The translations under genes were made by a program, and so were the position numbers. Of a stretch of DNA of 43,191 nt, positions 23,885 to 32,005 are shown in pieces (position 1 is the stretch's first letter; each line of letters begins with the position of its first letter). Origin of the DNA: UBA5158 sp040389045 (GTDB taxonomy: Bacteria > Pseudomonadota > Gammaproteobacteria > DSM-16500); the NCBI GenBank assembly GCA_040389045.1, contig JAZKAT010000018.1:1-43191 (forward strand), given 5' to 3'. Below the pieces are notes generated by a model. It was not told where the DNA came from and made no database searches. It saw only the letters and a list, made by a program, of their open reading frames with translations.

Positions 23885-25768
23885 TTATGGGCTTATATTT
23901 TCAGATTTCGCATGCATGCCAATAATCATGTTTTCCCGCAATTCTTCCCGCGGCAGCAGCGGCGACAAATCTTCAAGGGGCGGAGAAATAATAGAACCAT
24001 CCGGCTGCAAAGCCAACGATAATTTCGGCACGAACAATTGTTCAGGATGAGTGAATACTTCACAAATAAGCGGACCGTTATGAACTTGCACTTGTGGAAT
24101 CACTACCTCAAAATCTTCCCAGGTCCTGATGGTAAATGCTGGCATGCCAAATGCTGTTGCCAATGCACTAAAATCCGGGCAGCTAATACCTGATTTTTTA
24201 TCCGTACCTGCATACCGGCCTGCGAACAAAGCTTTTTGGGTATGTTTAATCATCAGATAGCCATCGTTATTAAAAACAAATATTTTTATTGGCAGTTGGT
24301 GATGCACAATGGTTTGTAACTCTTGCAAATTTAACATCATGCCGCCATCGCAATTGAGGCACATGACTTCACCTTTATCGGTGGCAAACGATACCCCAAT
24401 CGCTCCCGGCAATCCATAACCCATTTCACCAAGCCCGGTTGAAGTCATCAAGCGCTGCCCTTTTTTTAAAGACAATACTTGATGGCCGCTTAGCAATGCA
24501 GTACCCATGTCGGTCACAACTATTTGTTCAGGTTTGAAATGCGCAGCTAAACGCTGCATAAAAGGATAGGAATTAATAAAACCATCTTTGTCTGCATGCT
24601 CTGGGCCCACGACCGGATATTTGGTTTTATACTTATTGCATTGCGCCAGCCAGGATGATTTATTTTCTGGTGTATATGTGGATGCGGTAATTTGAGCTGT
24701 CAAATCAATCATAAAATCTTTAGCATCGGCAAGCAGTGGAATCGCGATACGGTCCCCATGTTTAGTGAGCTCTGTGGCATCAATATCGACTACCGCCAGA
24801 GTGGCCGTACGAGCTAATTCCGTTAAATCATAACCTATTTGCGGAATGGCTAAGCGTGTCCCTATCGCCAGGATAAAATCACTATTCTGCAGCACAAAGT
24901 TAGCAGCGCGTTGTCCATAGACTCCCGCTCTGCCAAATACCAGTGGATGGTCTGAGGCAATCATGTCAATACCAGCCCAGGAAACCAGCACGGGACATTG
25001 TAAGGCATTCACTAACGGTTCAATCAACGCAACCGACTGCGCCAGACGTATGCCATGGCCAAGCCATACCACTGGACGTTGCGCGGTTTGCAATGCAGTA
25101 AGGACTTGTGACGCCCCTGCTTTAGTATCAGTTATGAAAGCACCTTCAATCGTTTTTACCTCAGCTTGCTGGAATGACTTAAACTCACCACGGGCAAGCG
25201 AGGCTGCCAGAATATTCATAGGAATATCGACCCAGCAAGGGCCCGGCCTGCCAGTCGTTGTAAAATGATATGCAGTTTCCAGCACCATCAGCGTGTCACT
25301 GGGATTTAATACTCGCTCTGAATATTTGGTTACTTTGCTAACCATGGCGGTGCAATCATAACCTTGCACACCCCAACCGCGTAATGGATTAGTTGGTAGG
25401 GTAAATTTTGAATTTTCATTGCCAGAAATAACCAGACAGGGAATGGAATCCAGCCAGGCACTGACCACACCAGTCACCGCATTGGTTGAACCCGCGCCGG
25501 TGGTAACAATTACCGCGGACATACGGCCATGAGTACGAAAATACGCTTGCGCTGACATGGCGGCGGCTTGTTCGTGATGAACACAAATAATTTCGGTGTA
25601 ACCTTTACGCAAAATGGAATCAAATAAATGCGCATTGCCCGCGCCGATAATGCCAAATACGTGACGAATTTCATGGGCTTCTAGAAATTCAGCAATGGCA
25701 TCACTTACTTTAACTAAAGCAATATTGGCTATTGATAAATCTTTTACGGGAATATCTTTTACTACCAT
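23885..25768 (-). CDS. ThDP-dependent carboligase, YerE/acetolactate synthase-like
   Basis: This 627-residue thiamine-diphosphate enzyme has the full three-domain acetolactate-synthase fold. The catalytic Glu is E66 in VHHEQAAAMSAQAYFR, TTGAGSTNAVTGV is in the PYR domain, a central FAD/NAD-like domain follows, and the PP domain has GEMGYGLPGAIG and the Mg/ThDP motif CDGGMMLNLQELQT ending in NNDGY. It is unlikely to be housekeeping IlvB because no IlvN partner is present and it sits among CDP-sugar genes. In Yersinia, YerE uses pyruvate to add an acetyl group at C-4 of CDP-3,6-dideoxy-4-ketoglucose. A similar sugar acylation is inferred here, perhaps with a longer 2-oxo acid supplied by the aldolase nearby. 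Confidence 0.85.
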   Translation of the reverse strand: MVVKDIPVKDLSIANIALVKVSDAIAEFLEAHEIRHVFGIIGAGNAHLFDSILRKGYTEIICVHHEQAAAMSAQAYFRTHGRMSAVIVTTGAGSTNAVTGVVSAWLDSIPCLVISGNENSKFTLPTNPLRGWGVQGYDCTAMVSKVTKYSERVLNPSDTLMVLETAYHFTTTGRPGPCWVDIPMNILAASLARGEFKSFQQAEVKTIEGAFITDTKAGASQVLTALQTAQRPVVWLGHGIRLAQSVALIEPLVNALQCPVLVSWAGIDMIASDHPLVFGRAGVYGQRAANFVLQNSDFILAIGTRLAIPQIGYDLTELARTATLAVVDIDATELTKHGDRIAIPLLADAKDFMIDLTAQITASTYTPENKSSWLAQCNKYKTKYPVVGPEHADKDGFINSYPFMQRLAAHFKPEQIVVTDMGTALLSGHQVLSLKKGQRLMTSTGLGEMGYGLPGAIGVSFATDKGEVMCLNCDGGMMLNLQELQTIVHHQLPIKIFVFNNDGYLMIKHTQKALFAGRYAGTDKKSGISCPDFSALATAFGMPAFTIRTWEDFEVVIPQVQVHNGPLICEVFTHPEQLFVPKLSLALQPDGSIISPPLEDLSPLLPREELRENMIIGMHAKSENISP

Positions 25769-26850
25769 ACAAGGTCTCTTAAAGGATTTTTTTCGGCGTG
25801 AATAAGTTGGTTCCAGGCAATAGTACGTTCAATAGCGGCGGTCAAATCGACAGTGAGCCCAAGTTGTAATTTGATTTGTGCGCTAGTGACATCGGGCACA
25901 AAACGAGAATTTTGCAATGCAGTCGCAGCAGAAGTACGCAATTTGATTTCCACCTTAAAATCAAATTGATTTGCCACCCTGCTCGCTAGCTCCGCCAAAG
26001 TCACCGACTCTGCGCTTCCCACATTATAAACTTCACCTGATTGGCTGCGAGACAAAATAGACAATAACCAGAAAGCCAAATCACTGGCATACATATAACT
26101 TCTTACTGTTTCTCCATCGCCAAGCACACGAATTTCATGGCCTGATAATGCATCTTTAATAAAATTATTTAGCGCCCAAGGAGCTTCTAACGATTGATAA
26201 GGGCCCATGAAAGCAAAAGGCCGCGCCGTTACTACTGGAATACGCGCCTGGCTGCGCGAAGCATGGCATAAAGTTTCCGCGTAACGTTTCGCTTCTGCAT
26301 AAGCCGAGGAAGCTGTGCCACACTTAGGGGCACCGGCGAAATTTTCATCCATGAGTTCTTGCTGAAATGGTTGTTGGCCGTAAATCAAACCCGAACTTAG
26401 ATTTAATAACATTTTGAAATTGGAACAACGCTCAACCGCCCGCAATACTGAATAAGTGCCATTGGCGATAGTCGACATGGTTTCCAGCGGATAAGTTGCG
26501 TGAAAGCGATTATCAGGCGTTCCCGCCGCATGGATTAACCAATTAGTGTCCGCTGGCAATTCCATTAAATAGCGCACATCCGCGGCAATTAATTTAACGT
26601 CTTTGCGATTAGCAAGATGGGGACGGGTAACTTTAAAATGATTAATGTTCTTGGCGATGAGAACAACCTGGGTATTAAATGAATGATAATCATTTAAATA
26701 AGTAATCAATCCGGTTAACCAGGTTCCAATAAATCCAGTACCACCCGTAATAACAACCGCATCATTTTTTAATGCCGCGAGTGATTCTTGTTTAACGCCA
26801 ATCACTTTACGGTAATCTTCTAAAATAAAATCCAGCGCAGAAAGTGCCAT
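25762..26850 (-). CDS. SDR-family sugar reductase/epimerase (intact YxxxK)
   Basis: This 362-residue extended SDR has VVITGGTGFIGTWL near residue 32, NLSSGLIYG with the catalytic Ser, and Y184-A-E-A-K188, a normal YxxxK pair. ARPFAFMGPY and GDGETVRSYMYASDLA are typical of the nucleotide-sugar epimerase/dehydratase group. It lies between the aldolase (three bases away, with GGAG in the aldolase end) and the ThDP enzyme (seven-base overlap), so it is part of the same pathway. By analogy with YerF it could reduce the keto group of the new acyl branch. It resembles the SDR at 29696-30763 in organisation, and the two may act on successive intermediates. Substrate assignment is inference. Confidence 0.85.
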   Translation of the reverse strand: MALSALDFILEDYRKVIGVKQESLAALKNDAVVITGGTGFIGTWLTGLITYLNDYHSFNTQVVLIAKNINHFKVTRPHLANRKDVKLIAADVRYLMELPADTNWLIHAAGTPDNRFHATYPLETMSTIANGTYSVLRAVERCSNFKMLLNLSSGLIYGQQPFQQELMDENFAGAPKCGTASSAYAEAKRYAETLCHASRSQARIPVVTARPFAFMGPYQSLEAPWALNNFIKDALSGHEIRVLGDGETVRSYMYASDLAFWLLSILSRSQSGEVYNVGSAESVTLAELASRVANQFDFKVEIKLRTSAATALQNSRFVPDVTSAQIKLQLGLTVDLTAAIERTIAWNQLIHAEKNPLRDLVW

Positions 26851-26853
26851 GAG

Positions 26854-27867
26854 TTACTCCGTCACTTTATTTTTGGCAAGGGTTGCCGCCACTTCTAAAA
26901 TAATATCTTCCTGGCCGGCGACAATTTTACGGCGTCCAAGTTCGAAAAAGATATTTCTAGGATCAATATTAAATTCTTTGGCAATACGCGCTACCGGCTT
27001 CATAAACCCTGAAAATACTCCCGCCAGACCGCTGACGATACTGACTGAACTTATCGTGGGTATTTCCTGCAATAAAAATTTTTCTGCTAAATCGGCGGCA
27101 TCCAGCGCGCCATAAAAATCCACACCCGTGTGATAGCCCATGCGATCTAACACACCGATTAATATTTCTAATTGAGCATTGCCAGCGCCAGCACCAAAGC
27201 CTCGCGCGCAACCATCCAACATCAAAGCACCGGCTTCTACTGCCGCAATTGAATTGGCAATCGCCATGCCTAAATTATTATGGGCGTGAAAACCAACCGG
27301 AACCGACAGTGATCTTACCAGCGTATCAACGCGTTCAGTGACTTCAGCCGGCAGATAATAGCCTGCTGAATCCATAAAAATAATCCCTTCAGCGCCATAC
27401 GATTGCATTTTAATCGCTTCTTCAGCGAGGACTTCTTTGGTGACCATATGTGACATCATCAACACGCCATAAACCACTTTGCCAGCAGCACGCGCGTATT
27501 TAATATGACGTTCGGTAATATCGGCCTCAGAACAATGCGCGGCAACTCTGACTACATCGACACCTTGCTCGATCGCGGGTGCCAGGTCTTTATCAATCGT
27601 CGCAAAACCCGGAATAACATGAATGCCCAGCAGTGATTTTTTTAAATAAGTGCGCGCGGTTTGCAAAGCTTGAAAATCAGAAGTTGCTGACAAGCCTAAT
27701 TGCAGAGATGAAGCGCCAACACCATTGCCATGTCCTACTTCGACAATAGGAATACTGGCGGCATCGGCAGCCTGGCAATAGGCTGCTATTTGTTCGGTGC
27801 TAAGCTGATGGCCTATGGCGTGATTACCATCGCGTAAAGTGGGATCGCTAATTAATATGGTACTCAT
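26854..27867 (-). CDS. mhpE: 4-hydroxy-2-oxovalerate aldolase family enzyme
   Basis: The 337-residue protein has full DmpG/MhpE length. Seen are DPTLRDGNHAIGHQ at residues 8-21 with R12, D13 and H20, the VRVAAHCSEAD strand, FMDSAGYY, and the metal ligands H194 and H196 in GFHAHNNLGMA. The family reversibly joins pyruvate and acetaldehyde to 4-hydroxy-2-oxopentanoate and works in a complex with an acylating acetaldehyde dehydrogenase, whose gene lies directly upstream with a 20-bp overlap. In aromatic degradation the pair works in the cleavage direction; no such pathway gene is here. Inside a CDP-sugar operon next to a ThDP carboligase I infer the synthetic direction, making a 2-oxo acid as acyl donor. 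The gene symbol is by homology only. Confidence 0.9.
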   Translation of the reverse strand: MSTILISDPTLRDGNHAIGHQLSTEQIAAYCQAADAASIPIVEVGHGNGVGASSLQLGLSATSDFQALQTARTYLKKSLLGIHVIPGFATIDKDLAPAIEQGVDVVRVAAHCSEADITERHIKYARAAGKVVYGVLMMSHMVTKEVLAEEAIKMQSYGAEGIIFMDSAGYYLPAEVTERVDTLVRSLSVPVGFHAHNNLGMAIANSIAAVEAGALMLDGCARGFGAGAGNAQLEILIGVLDRMGYHTGVDFYGALDAADLAEKFLLQEIPTISSVSIVSGLAGVFSGFMKPVARIAKEFNIDPRNIFFELGRRKIVAGQEDIILEVAATLAKNKVTE

Positions 27868-28756
27868 CCATCAACTCCTGACTGCGAACAGTAGATTGTT
27901 TATAGGCGTAGCGTTCCGCTACGACTAACGCCGCGCAATTAATAATATCAAGATTACCTGCGTATTCAGGCAGGTAATCGCCTTGGCCTTTGACTCGAAC
28001 CATTACTACAATACGGTTATTGTCTATCATAGGGCCGACGATAATTTCATAACCCGGAACATATTTTTGGACTTGTTGAGCAATTTGCTGGGTAGCGATT
28101 TTTAGTCTTTCAATATCCGGCTGTTTAACTTTGGCAAAAATTGTGGTTTGCATATTAATACAAGGTTGCGCGGGATTAAGATTAAGTATCGCTTTGGCAG
28201 TGAGCGCGCCGGAAAATGTTTTTATGGCATATTCCGTGGTATGAATATATTCATCCAGGTTCAGTCGCGTGGCTGGCCCCGCGCTGCGTGAAGCGATACT
28301 GGAAATAACTTCTATATATTCTATTTCTTTGTGCGTTTGCGCCAAGGCATAGGCAATAGGTACCGATGCCTGACCACCACAAGTCACCATGTTCACATTG
28401 GGTTGACCTAAGGCTTGCTCCATATTAACACTAGGGACGCACATCTTGCCTATCTTTGCTGGGGTCAAGTCAATAACAAATTTACCCAGGTTTTGCAGTA
28501 TCACCGCGTGTTCTTCATGGGCTCGCGCGGAAGTAGCGTCAAAAACCAATGAGCAGCAATCCGGATTATTTTCAATGTAGGCGATACCCTCGGCGGAAAT
28601 ATTCACGCCCAGTGATTGCGCTTTCATCATGCCACCAGAAAATAAATTACGGCCGATAAACGCGCCGCATTCCAGATAAGGCGAGCGTAATACTTTGATA
28701 AGCAAATCCGTGCCTATATTTCCACTTCCCAGAATGGCGACTTTGACTTTTTTCAT
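27848..28756 (-). CDS. mhpF: Acetaldehyde dehydrogenase (acylating)
   Basis: This 302-residue enzyme has DmpF/MhpF length and motifs: ILGSGNIGTDLL at residues 8-19 for NAD, DLTPAKIG, and the catalytic Cys126 in NMVTCGGQAS. It interconverts acetaldehyde, CoA and NAD+ with acetyl-CoA and NADH. Such proteins channel acetaldehyde to or from the partner aldolase, here encoded directly downstream and overlapping by 20 bases. The upstream neighbour is the GtrB-like glycosyltransferase, 13 bases away. In this setting the enzyme may make acetaldehyde from acetyl-CoA for aldol addition to pyruvate. That direction is thermodynamically uphill unless pulled by a later decarboxylation, which a ThDP carboligase would provide. 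Confidence 0.9.
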   Translation of the reverse strand: MKKVKVAILGSGNIGTDLLIKVLRSPYLECGAFIGRNLFSGGMMKAQSLGVNISAEGIAYIENNPDCCSLVFDATSARAHEEHAVILQNLGKFVIDLTPAKIGKMCVPSVNMEQALGQPNVNMVTCGGQASVPIAYALAQTHKEIEYIEVISSIASRSAGPATRLNLDEYIHTTEYAIKTFSGALTAKAILNLNPAQPCINMQTTIFAKVKQPDIERLKIATQQIAQQVQKYVPGYEIIVGPMIDNNRIVVMVRVKGQGDYLPEYAGNLDIINCAALVVAERYAYKQSTVRSQELMDEYHIN

Positions 28757-28769
28757 TAACTTGCTAGCC

Positions 28770-29699
28770 TTAAAAATTGATGCGCTCTTCTTCCACCACT
28801 AGCGGACGTTTAAAAACCTGAGTATGGATAGATAATACATATTCTCCCAACAAGCCTATGAAAAACAGTTGTATGGAGGTAAAGAAAAATAATCCTATCA
28901 AAATAGGCGCGACACCCAGGGGGAAATACTGCCAAAAGATAATTTTCAATATGAAATAGATTACCCCGATACTAAGGCTCAACAGCGAAAGAAAAAATCC
29001 CGCCATGGTGGCTAAGCGCAAAGGAACTTTGGTATGACTGGTAATGGCTAACATGCCATAGTCATACAAAGTATAAAAATTAGTTGAAGTCTTGCCGTGC
29101 TTACGCTTGGGTTGCACAAAATCGACTTTAGTAACTTTATAACCCATCTCAGCAATCATGCCGCGGAAGAATGGGTATCTATCATCCATTTTTCGCAGAT
29201 TATCAATCACTACTTTGTCATACAAACCAAAGCCAGTAAAATTCTTGATAATTTCAACATCTGAAAAACGACGAATCAGGGAATAACAAAATTTGCGTAT
29301 CGCAAACATGAAGCGGTTTTCCTGGCTCTTGGGTTTGACGCCAATGACTATTTTAAAACCTTCTTCCCAATGGTGAATAAACTTTTCTATCAACTCAGGT
29401 GGATCTTGCAAATCGCCTGCCAGATAAATGGTTGCATCACCGCTGCTTTGTAACATCCCATAAAATTGGGAACGCACGCCACCGAAATTTCTGGCGTTGA
29501 CTATGACTTTAACTCGGCTGTCTTTTGCCGCAATTTCTCTTAAGACTGCTACCGAACGATCGGTAGAAGAATTATCAATAAAAATATGTTCATAATTATA
29601 TTGAGGGTACTTCGCAAAAATATCTTTGACCTGCTGATAAACTTCCGGAATATTTAATTCTTCATTGTAGCTAGGTGTGATAACTGAAATTAATTTCAT
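28770..29699 (-). CDS. GT2 polyprenyl-phosphate glycosyltransferase, GtrB/DPM1-like
   Basis: This 309-residue protein has a family-2 catalytic domain (VITPSYNEELNIPEV at the N-terminus, IDNSSTD, the DXD-type LAGDLQDPPEL, and RKHGKTS near 205) and two C-terminal membrane spans (about 233-256 and 268-292). This is the architecture of GtrB, ArnC and DPM1 enzymes, which load a sugar from a nucleotide donor onto undecaprenyl phosphate. The product is then used in the periplasm by a GT-C enzyme, and two GT-C-like genes lie in the same operon. The ATG overlaps the upstream SDR stop as ATGA. The donor could be the CDP-branched sugar made by this module, but UDP-glucose is also possible. Confidence 0.9.
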   Translation of the reverse strand: MKLISVITPSYNEELNIPEVYQQVKDIFAKYPQYNYEHIFIDNSSTDRSVAVLREIAAKDSRVKVIVNARNFGGVRSQFYGMLQSSGDATIYLAGDLQDPPELIEKFIHHWEEGFKIVIGVKPKSQENRFMFAIRKFCYSLIRRFSDVEIIKNFTGFGLYDKVVIDNLRKMDDRYPFFRGMIAEMGYKVTKVDFVQPKRKHGKTSTNFYTLYDYGMLAITSHTKVPLRLATMAGFFLSLLSLSIGVIYFILKIIFWQYFPLGVAPILIGLFFFTSIQLFFIGLLGEYVLSIHTQVFKRPLVVEEERINF

Positions 29700-30763
29700 A
29701 TTGCTACCTCAGGCTCATCCAGAAAACTAGTAATAGTGCGCTTAAATCCTTCTTCTATAGAAACCACCGGACGCCAGCCTAGGGCCAGTGCGCGGGAAAT
29801 GTCCGGGCAATTAACCGCAATTTTACTAGCGATATATCCTTGCTGTTCACCGCGGTCTTTTTTTATGACTTTTATATTTCGTTCGGGAAACAAGTTAGCG
29901 ACTTTAATCGCTAAATCAATCACTGATGATTTGCAATCCGGATTACCGATATTATAAGCCGTAGCATTTTTCCCTTTGAGCAACACGGTAAAAAACCCTA
30001 AAGTTGCATCCGCTAAATAACAAAACGCCCGCACCGCCAAACCATCGCTTAACATGACAATATCGCGCTGCCGCACTACATCGGCGACAAAATCAGCAAA
30101 GACCCTGCCATCATTCAATTTCAACCCGGGACCATAAGTATGAAAGGGACGGACTATTTTTACGGATAAGCCGTATTGATGCGCGTACGAAACACACATG
30201 TTTTCGCCCGCTCTTTTGCTTTCGGCATAGCATGATCGCACATTGGTTGGATCAACCAACCCATACATATGTTCTTCGGTAGGTACTTTGCTGGCATCCA
30301 GCTCACCGTAAACTTCACCCGAACTAAAAAATAAAAAATTCTCAGCCTGGTGCGCTTTCGCCATTTCCAGCAAATGATAAGTGCCCAGCACATTCGCGGT
30401 AAGTGTTCCCACTGGGTCTGAACCATAATATTTTGGACTGGCCTGGCTGGCGGCGTGAATTATATAATCCATTTTTTCATTAAGTGAGAAGGGTTGGGTG
30501 ACATCCTGCCTTATCAATCGTAAATCTTTGCGTCCTTCATAGGCCTGGAAGCGGGTTAGGGCGCGTTCTTTATTACGCACCAAGCCAATAACTTTGGTAT
30601 TTAATTTTTTTGTGGTATTCAAATAGAGTAATGTTTCTAACATATAAGCTGGCAAAAAACCATTTGCGCCGGAAATCAAAATTGTTTTATCTGCAAACAA
30701 TTCCCAAGGCAAGTCAGCGCTGGTTATGCAATGTAAATCTTCAGTTATAATATTGTTTTGCAT
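29696..30763 (-). CDS. SDR-family nucleotide-sugar epimerase/dehydratase
   Basis: This 355-residue extended SDR has ILISGANGFLPAYM near residue 28, where FLP replaces the usual FIG, a variant seen in a branch of nucleotide-sugar epimerases. The rest is canonical: FFSSGEVYG with the catalytic Ser, Y179-A-E-S-K183, RPFHTYGPG and FCYLADATLG. It is located after the 3-dehydrase-like gene (15 bases) and coupled to the GtrB-like gene (four-base overlap). A role as reductase or epimerase on the CDP-sugar is likely. It has the same general layout as the SDR at 25762-26850, but the two differ clearly in sequence. Confidence 0.87.
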   Translation of the reverse strand: MQNNIITEDLHCITSADLPWELFADKTILISGANGFLPAYMLETLLYLNTTKKLNTKVIGLVRNKERALTRFQAYEGRKDLRLIRQDVTQPFSLNEKMDYIIHAASQASPKYYGSDPVGTLTANVLGTYHLLEMAKAHQAENFLFFSSGEVYGELDASKVPTEEHMYGLVDPTNVRSCYAESKRAGENMCVSYAHQYGLSVKIVRPFHTYGPGLKLNDGRVFADFVADVVRQRDIVMLSDGLAVRAFCYLADATLGFFTVLLKGKNATAYNIGNPDCKSSVIDLAIKVANLFPERNIKVIKKDRGEQQGYIASKIAVNCPDISRALALGWRPVVSIEEGFKRTITSFLDEPEVAI

Positions 30764-30778
30764 ACAACTTCAAAGCCT

Positions 30779-32005
30779 CTAAGCGAAAACGCTGTTCTGC
30801 ACGTAGCTAGCGGCATACTCGTCAAACGATTGATGGATATGCGCCATCATTTCTGCCGTTAATCCGTGGTGACATCCTAGCAGTATACCGCCGCGCATTA
30901 CCTGATCCGTATGCGGATAACCCTGCGCCGCGTCACGGCGTTTAATTTTACTAAAACCGGGTTGACGCAAAATATTGCCGGTAAAAACCGTGCGCGTTTG
31001 AATATTGCGTTTTTCCAGAAAAATCTGTAAATCACGCCGTGTGAATGGCGCTTCATCCCGTACCGTCAGAGCGAAAGCCAGCCAGCCGGTTTTGGTATTG
31101 GGTAATTGCTTAGGTAAAATAAACCAATCTTCATAAGTTTTAAAATACTGCATATGAGCGGCAAAAGCTTGTTCGCGTAACGCGATATTATTTGCCAGTT
31201 TGCTTAATTGCACTAAGCCAAAAGCTGCGCCCATTTCCGAGGGTTCAAAGTTATATCCTACTGCTTCAAATACAAATTTGGCATCATATTCCATACCATC
31301 AACTTGTACATTGAAACGGTTTTCAATTGCTTCCGAATCAACAAACAGCGAAGAACTGCGCCCCCAACTGCGCAATAGCTTGGCGCGTTCTGCAAGTTTC
31401 GCATCCTTCACACATAACATGCCGCCGTTGCCAGCGCAGTTGATGACGTGAGAACCATAAAAGCTAGTGGTGCTTATATCAGTGTAACGGCCTACTGAAA
31501 CATCGTTGATTGTAGCTCCCAGAGTGTCACAGGAATCCTCAATCACCACGAGATCATGTAAATTGGCAATGTGACGCAGTTTTTTCCAGTCTGGTAAATT
31601 ACCTAAGAGGTTGGGAATCATTAATGCTCGGGTTTTTTCCGACAGCATGGCTTCAACTTGCGCGGCATCTATATTAAATGTGCCTGGTTCAACATCGACA
31701 AAAGCGGGGACCAGATTATTTTTAATTAATGGCGCGACAGTCGTGGAAAATGTTAACGCGGGGGTAATAACTTCGGAGCCGGCAGGCAAATCTAAAATTT
31801 CAATCGCCAGATAATTTGCGGATGAACCTGAGTTCAGCATAATCCCGTGCGTTTTATCAAACAAAGCGGAAATCTTTTCTTCCATTTCACGTACATGTTT
31901 TCCCATTTGGGTTGAAGTCCGTAGTACCGAAACGACGGCTTTAATTTCTTCTTCGCCATGAACGGTTTTGCCATAAGGTACGTGAATATATTGTTTGCCA
32001 CTCAT
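30779..32005 (-). CDS. E1/ColD-like sugar 3-dehydrase (PLP fold, His for Lys, no Fe-S motif)
   Basis: This 408-residue DegT-family protein has SGSSANYLA near residue 60, D157 in VIEDSCDTLGA for the PLP ring, and SFYGSHVINCAGNGG with H186 at the lysine position. RfbH/DdhC (E1), which makes CDP-3,6-dideoxy-4-ketoglucose after RfbG, has the same His, so the position next to rfbG and rfbF fits that step. However, E1 has a cysteine-rich [2Fe-2S] motif after GRD; here the equivalent stretch is GRSSSLFVDSEA with no cysteine, and no E3 reductase gene is present. A ColD-like, iron-free dehydration is therefore likely. The ATG overlaps the rfbG stop by one base. Confidence 0.85.
   Translation of the reverse strand: MSGKQYIHVPYGKTVHGEEEIKAVVSVLRTSTQMGKHVREMEEKISALFDKTHGIMLNSGSSANYLAIEILDLPAGSEVITPALTFSTTVAPLIKNNLVPAFVDVEPGTFNIDAAQVEAMLSEKTRALMIPNLLGNLPDWKKLRHIANLHDLVVIEDSCDTLGATINDVSVGRYTDISTTSFYGSHVINCAGNGGMLCVKDAKLAERAKLLRSWGRSSSLFVDSEAIENRFNVQVDGMEYDAKFVFEAVGYNFEPSEMGAAFGLVQLSKLANNIALREQAFAAHMQYFKTYEDWFILPKQLPNTKTGWLAFALTVRDEAPFTRRDLQIFLEKRNIQTRTVFTGNILRQPGFSKIKRRDAAQGYPHTDQVMRGGILLGCHHGLTAEMMAHIHQSFDEYAASYVQNSVFA

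Noticed and set aside
23885..25768. Reading the ThDP enzyme as housekeeping acetolactate synthase.
   Set aside because: There is no small regulatory subunit, no branched-chain amino-acid gene nearby, and the gene is coupled to CDP-sugar genes.
26854..28756. An aromatic (meta-cleavage) degradation operon.
   Set aside because: Only the last two steps are represented, and all surrounding genes belong to glycan synthesis.
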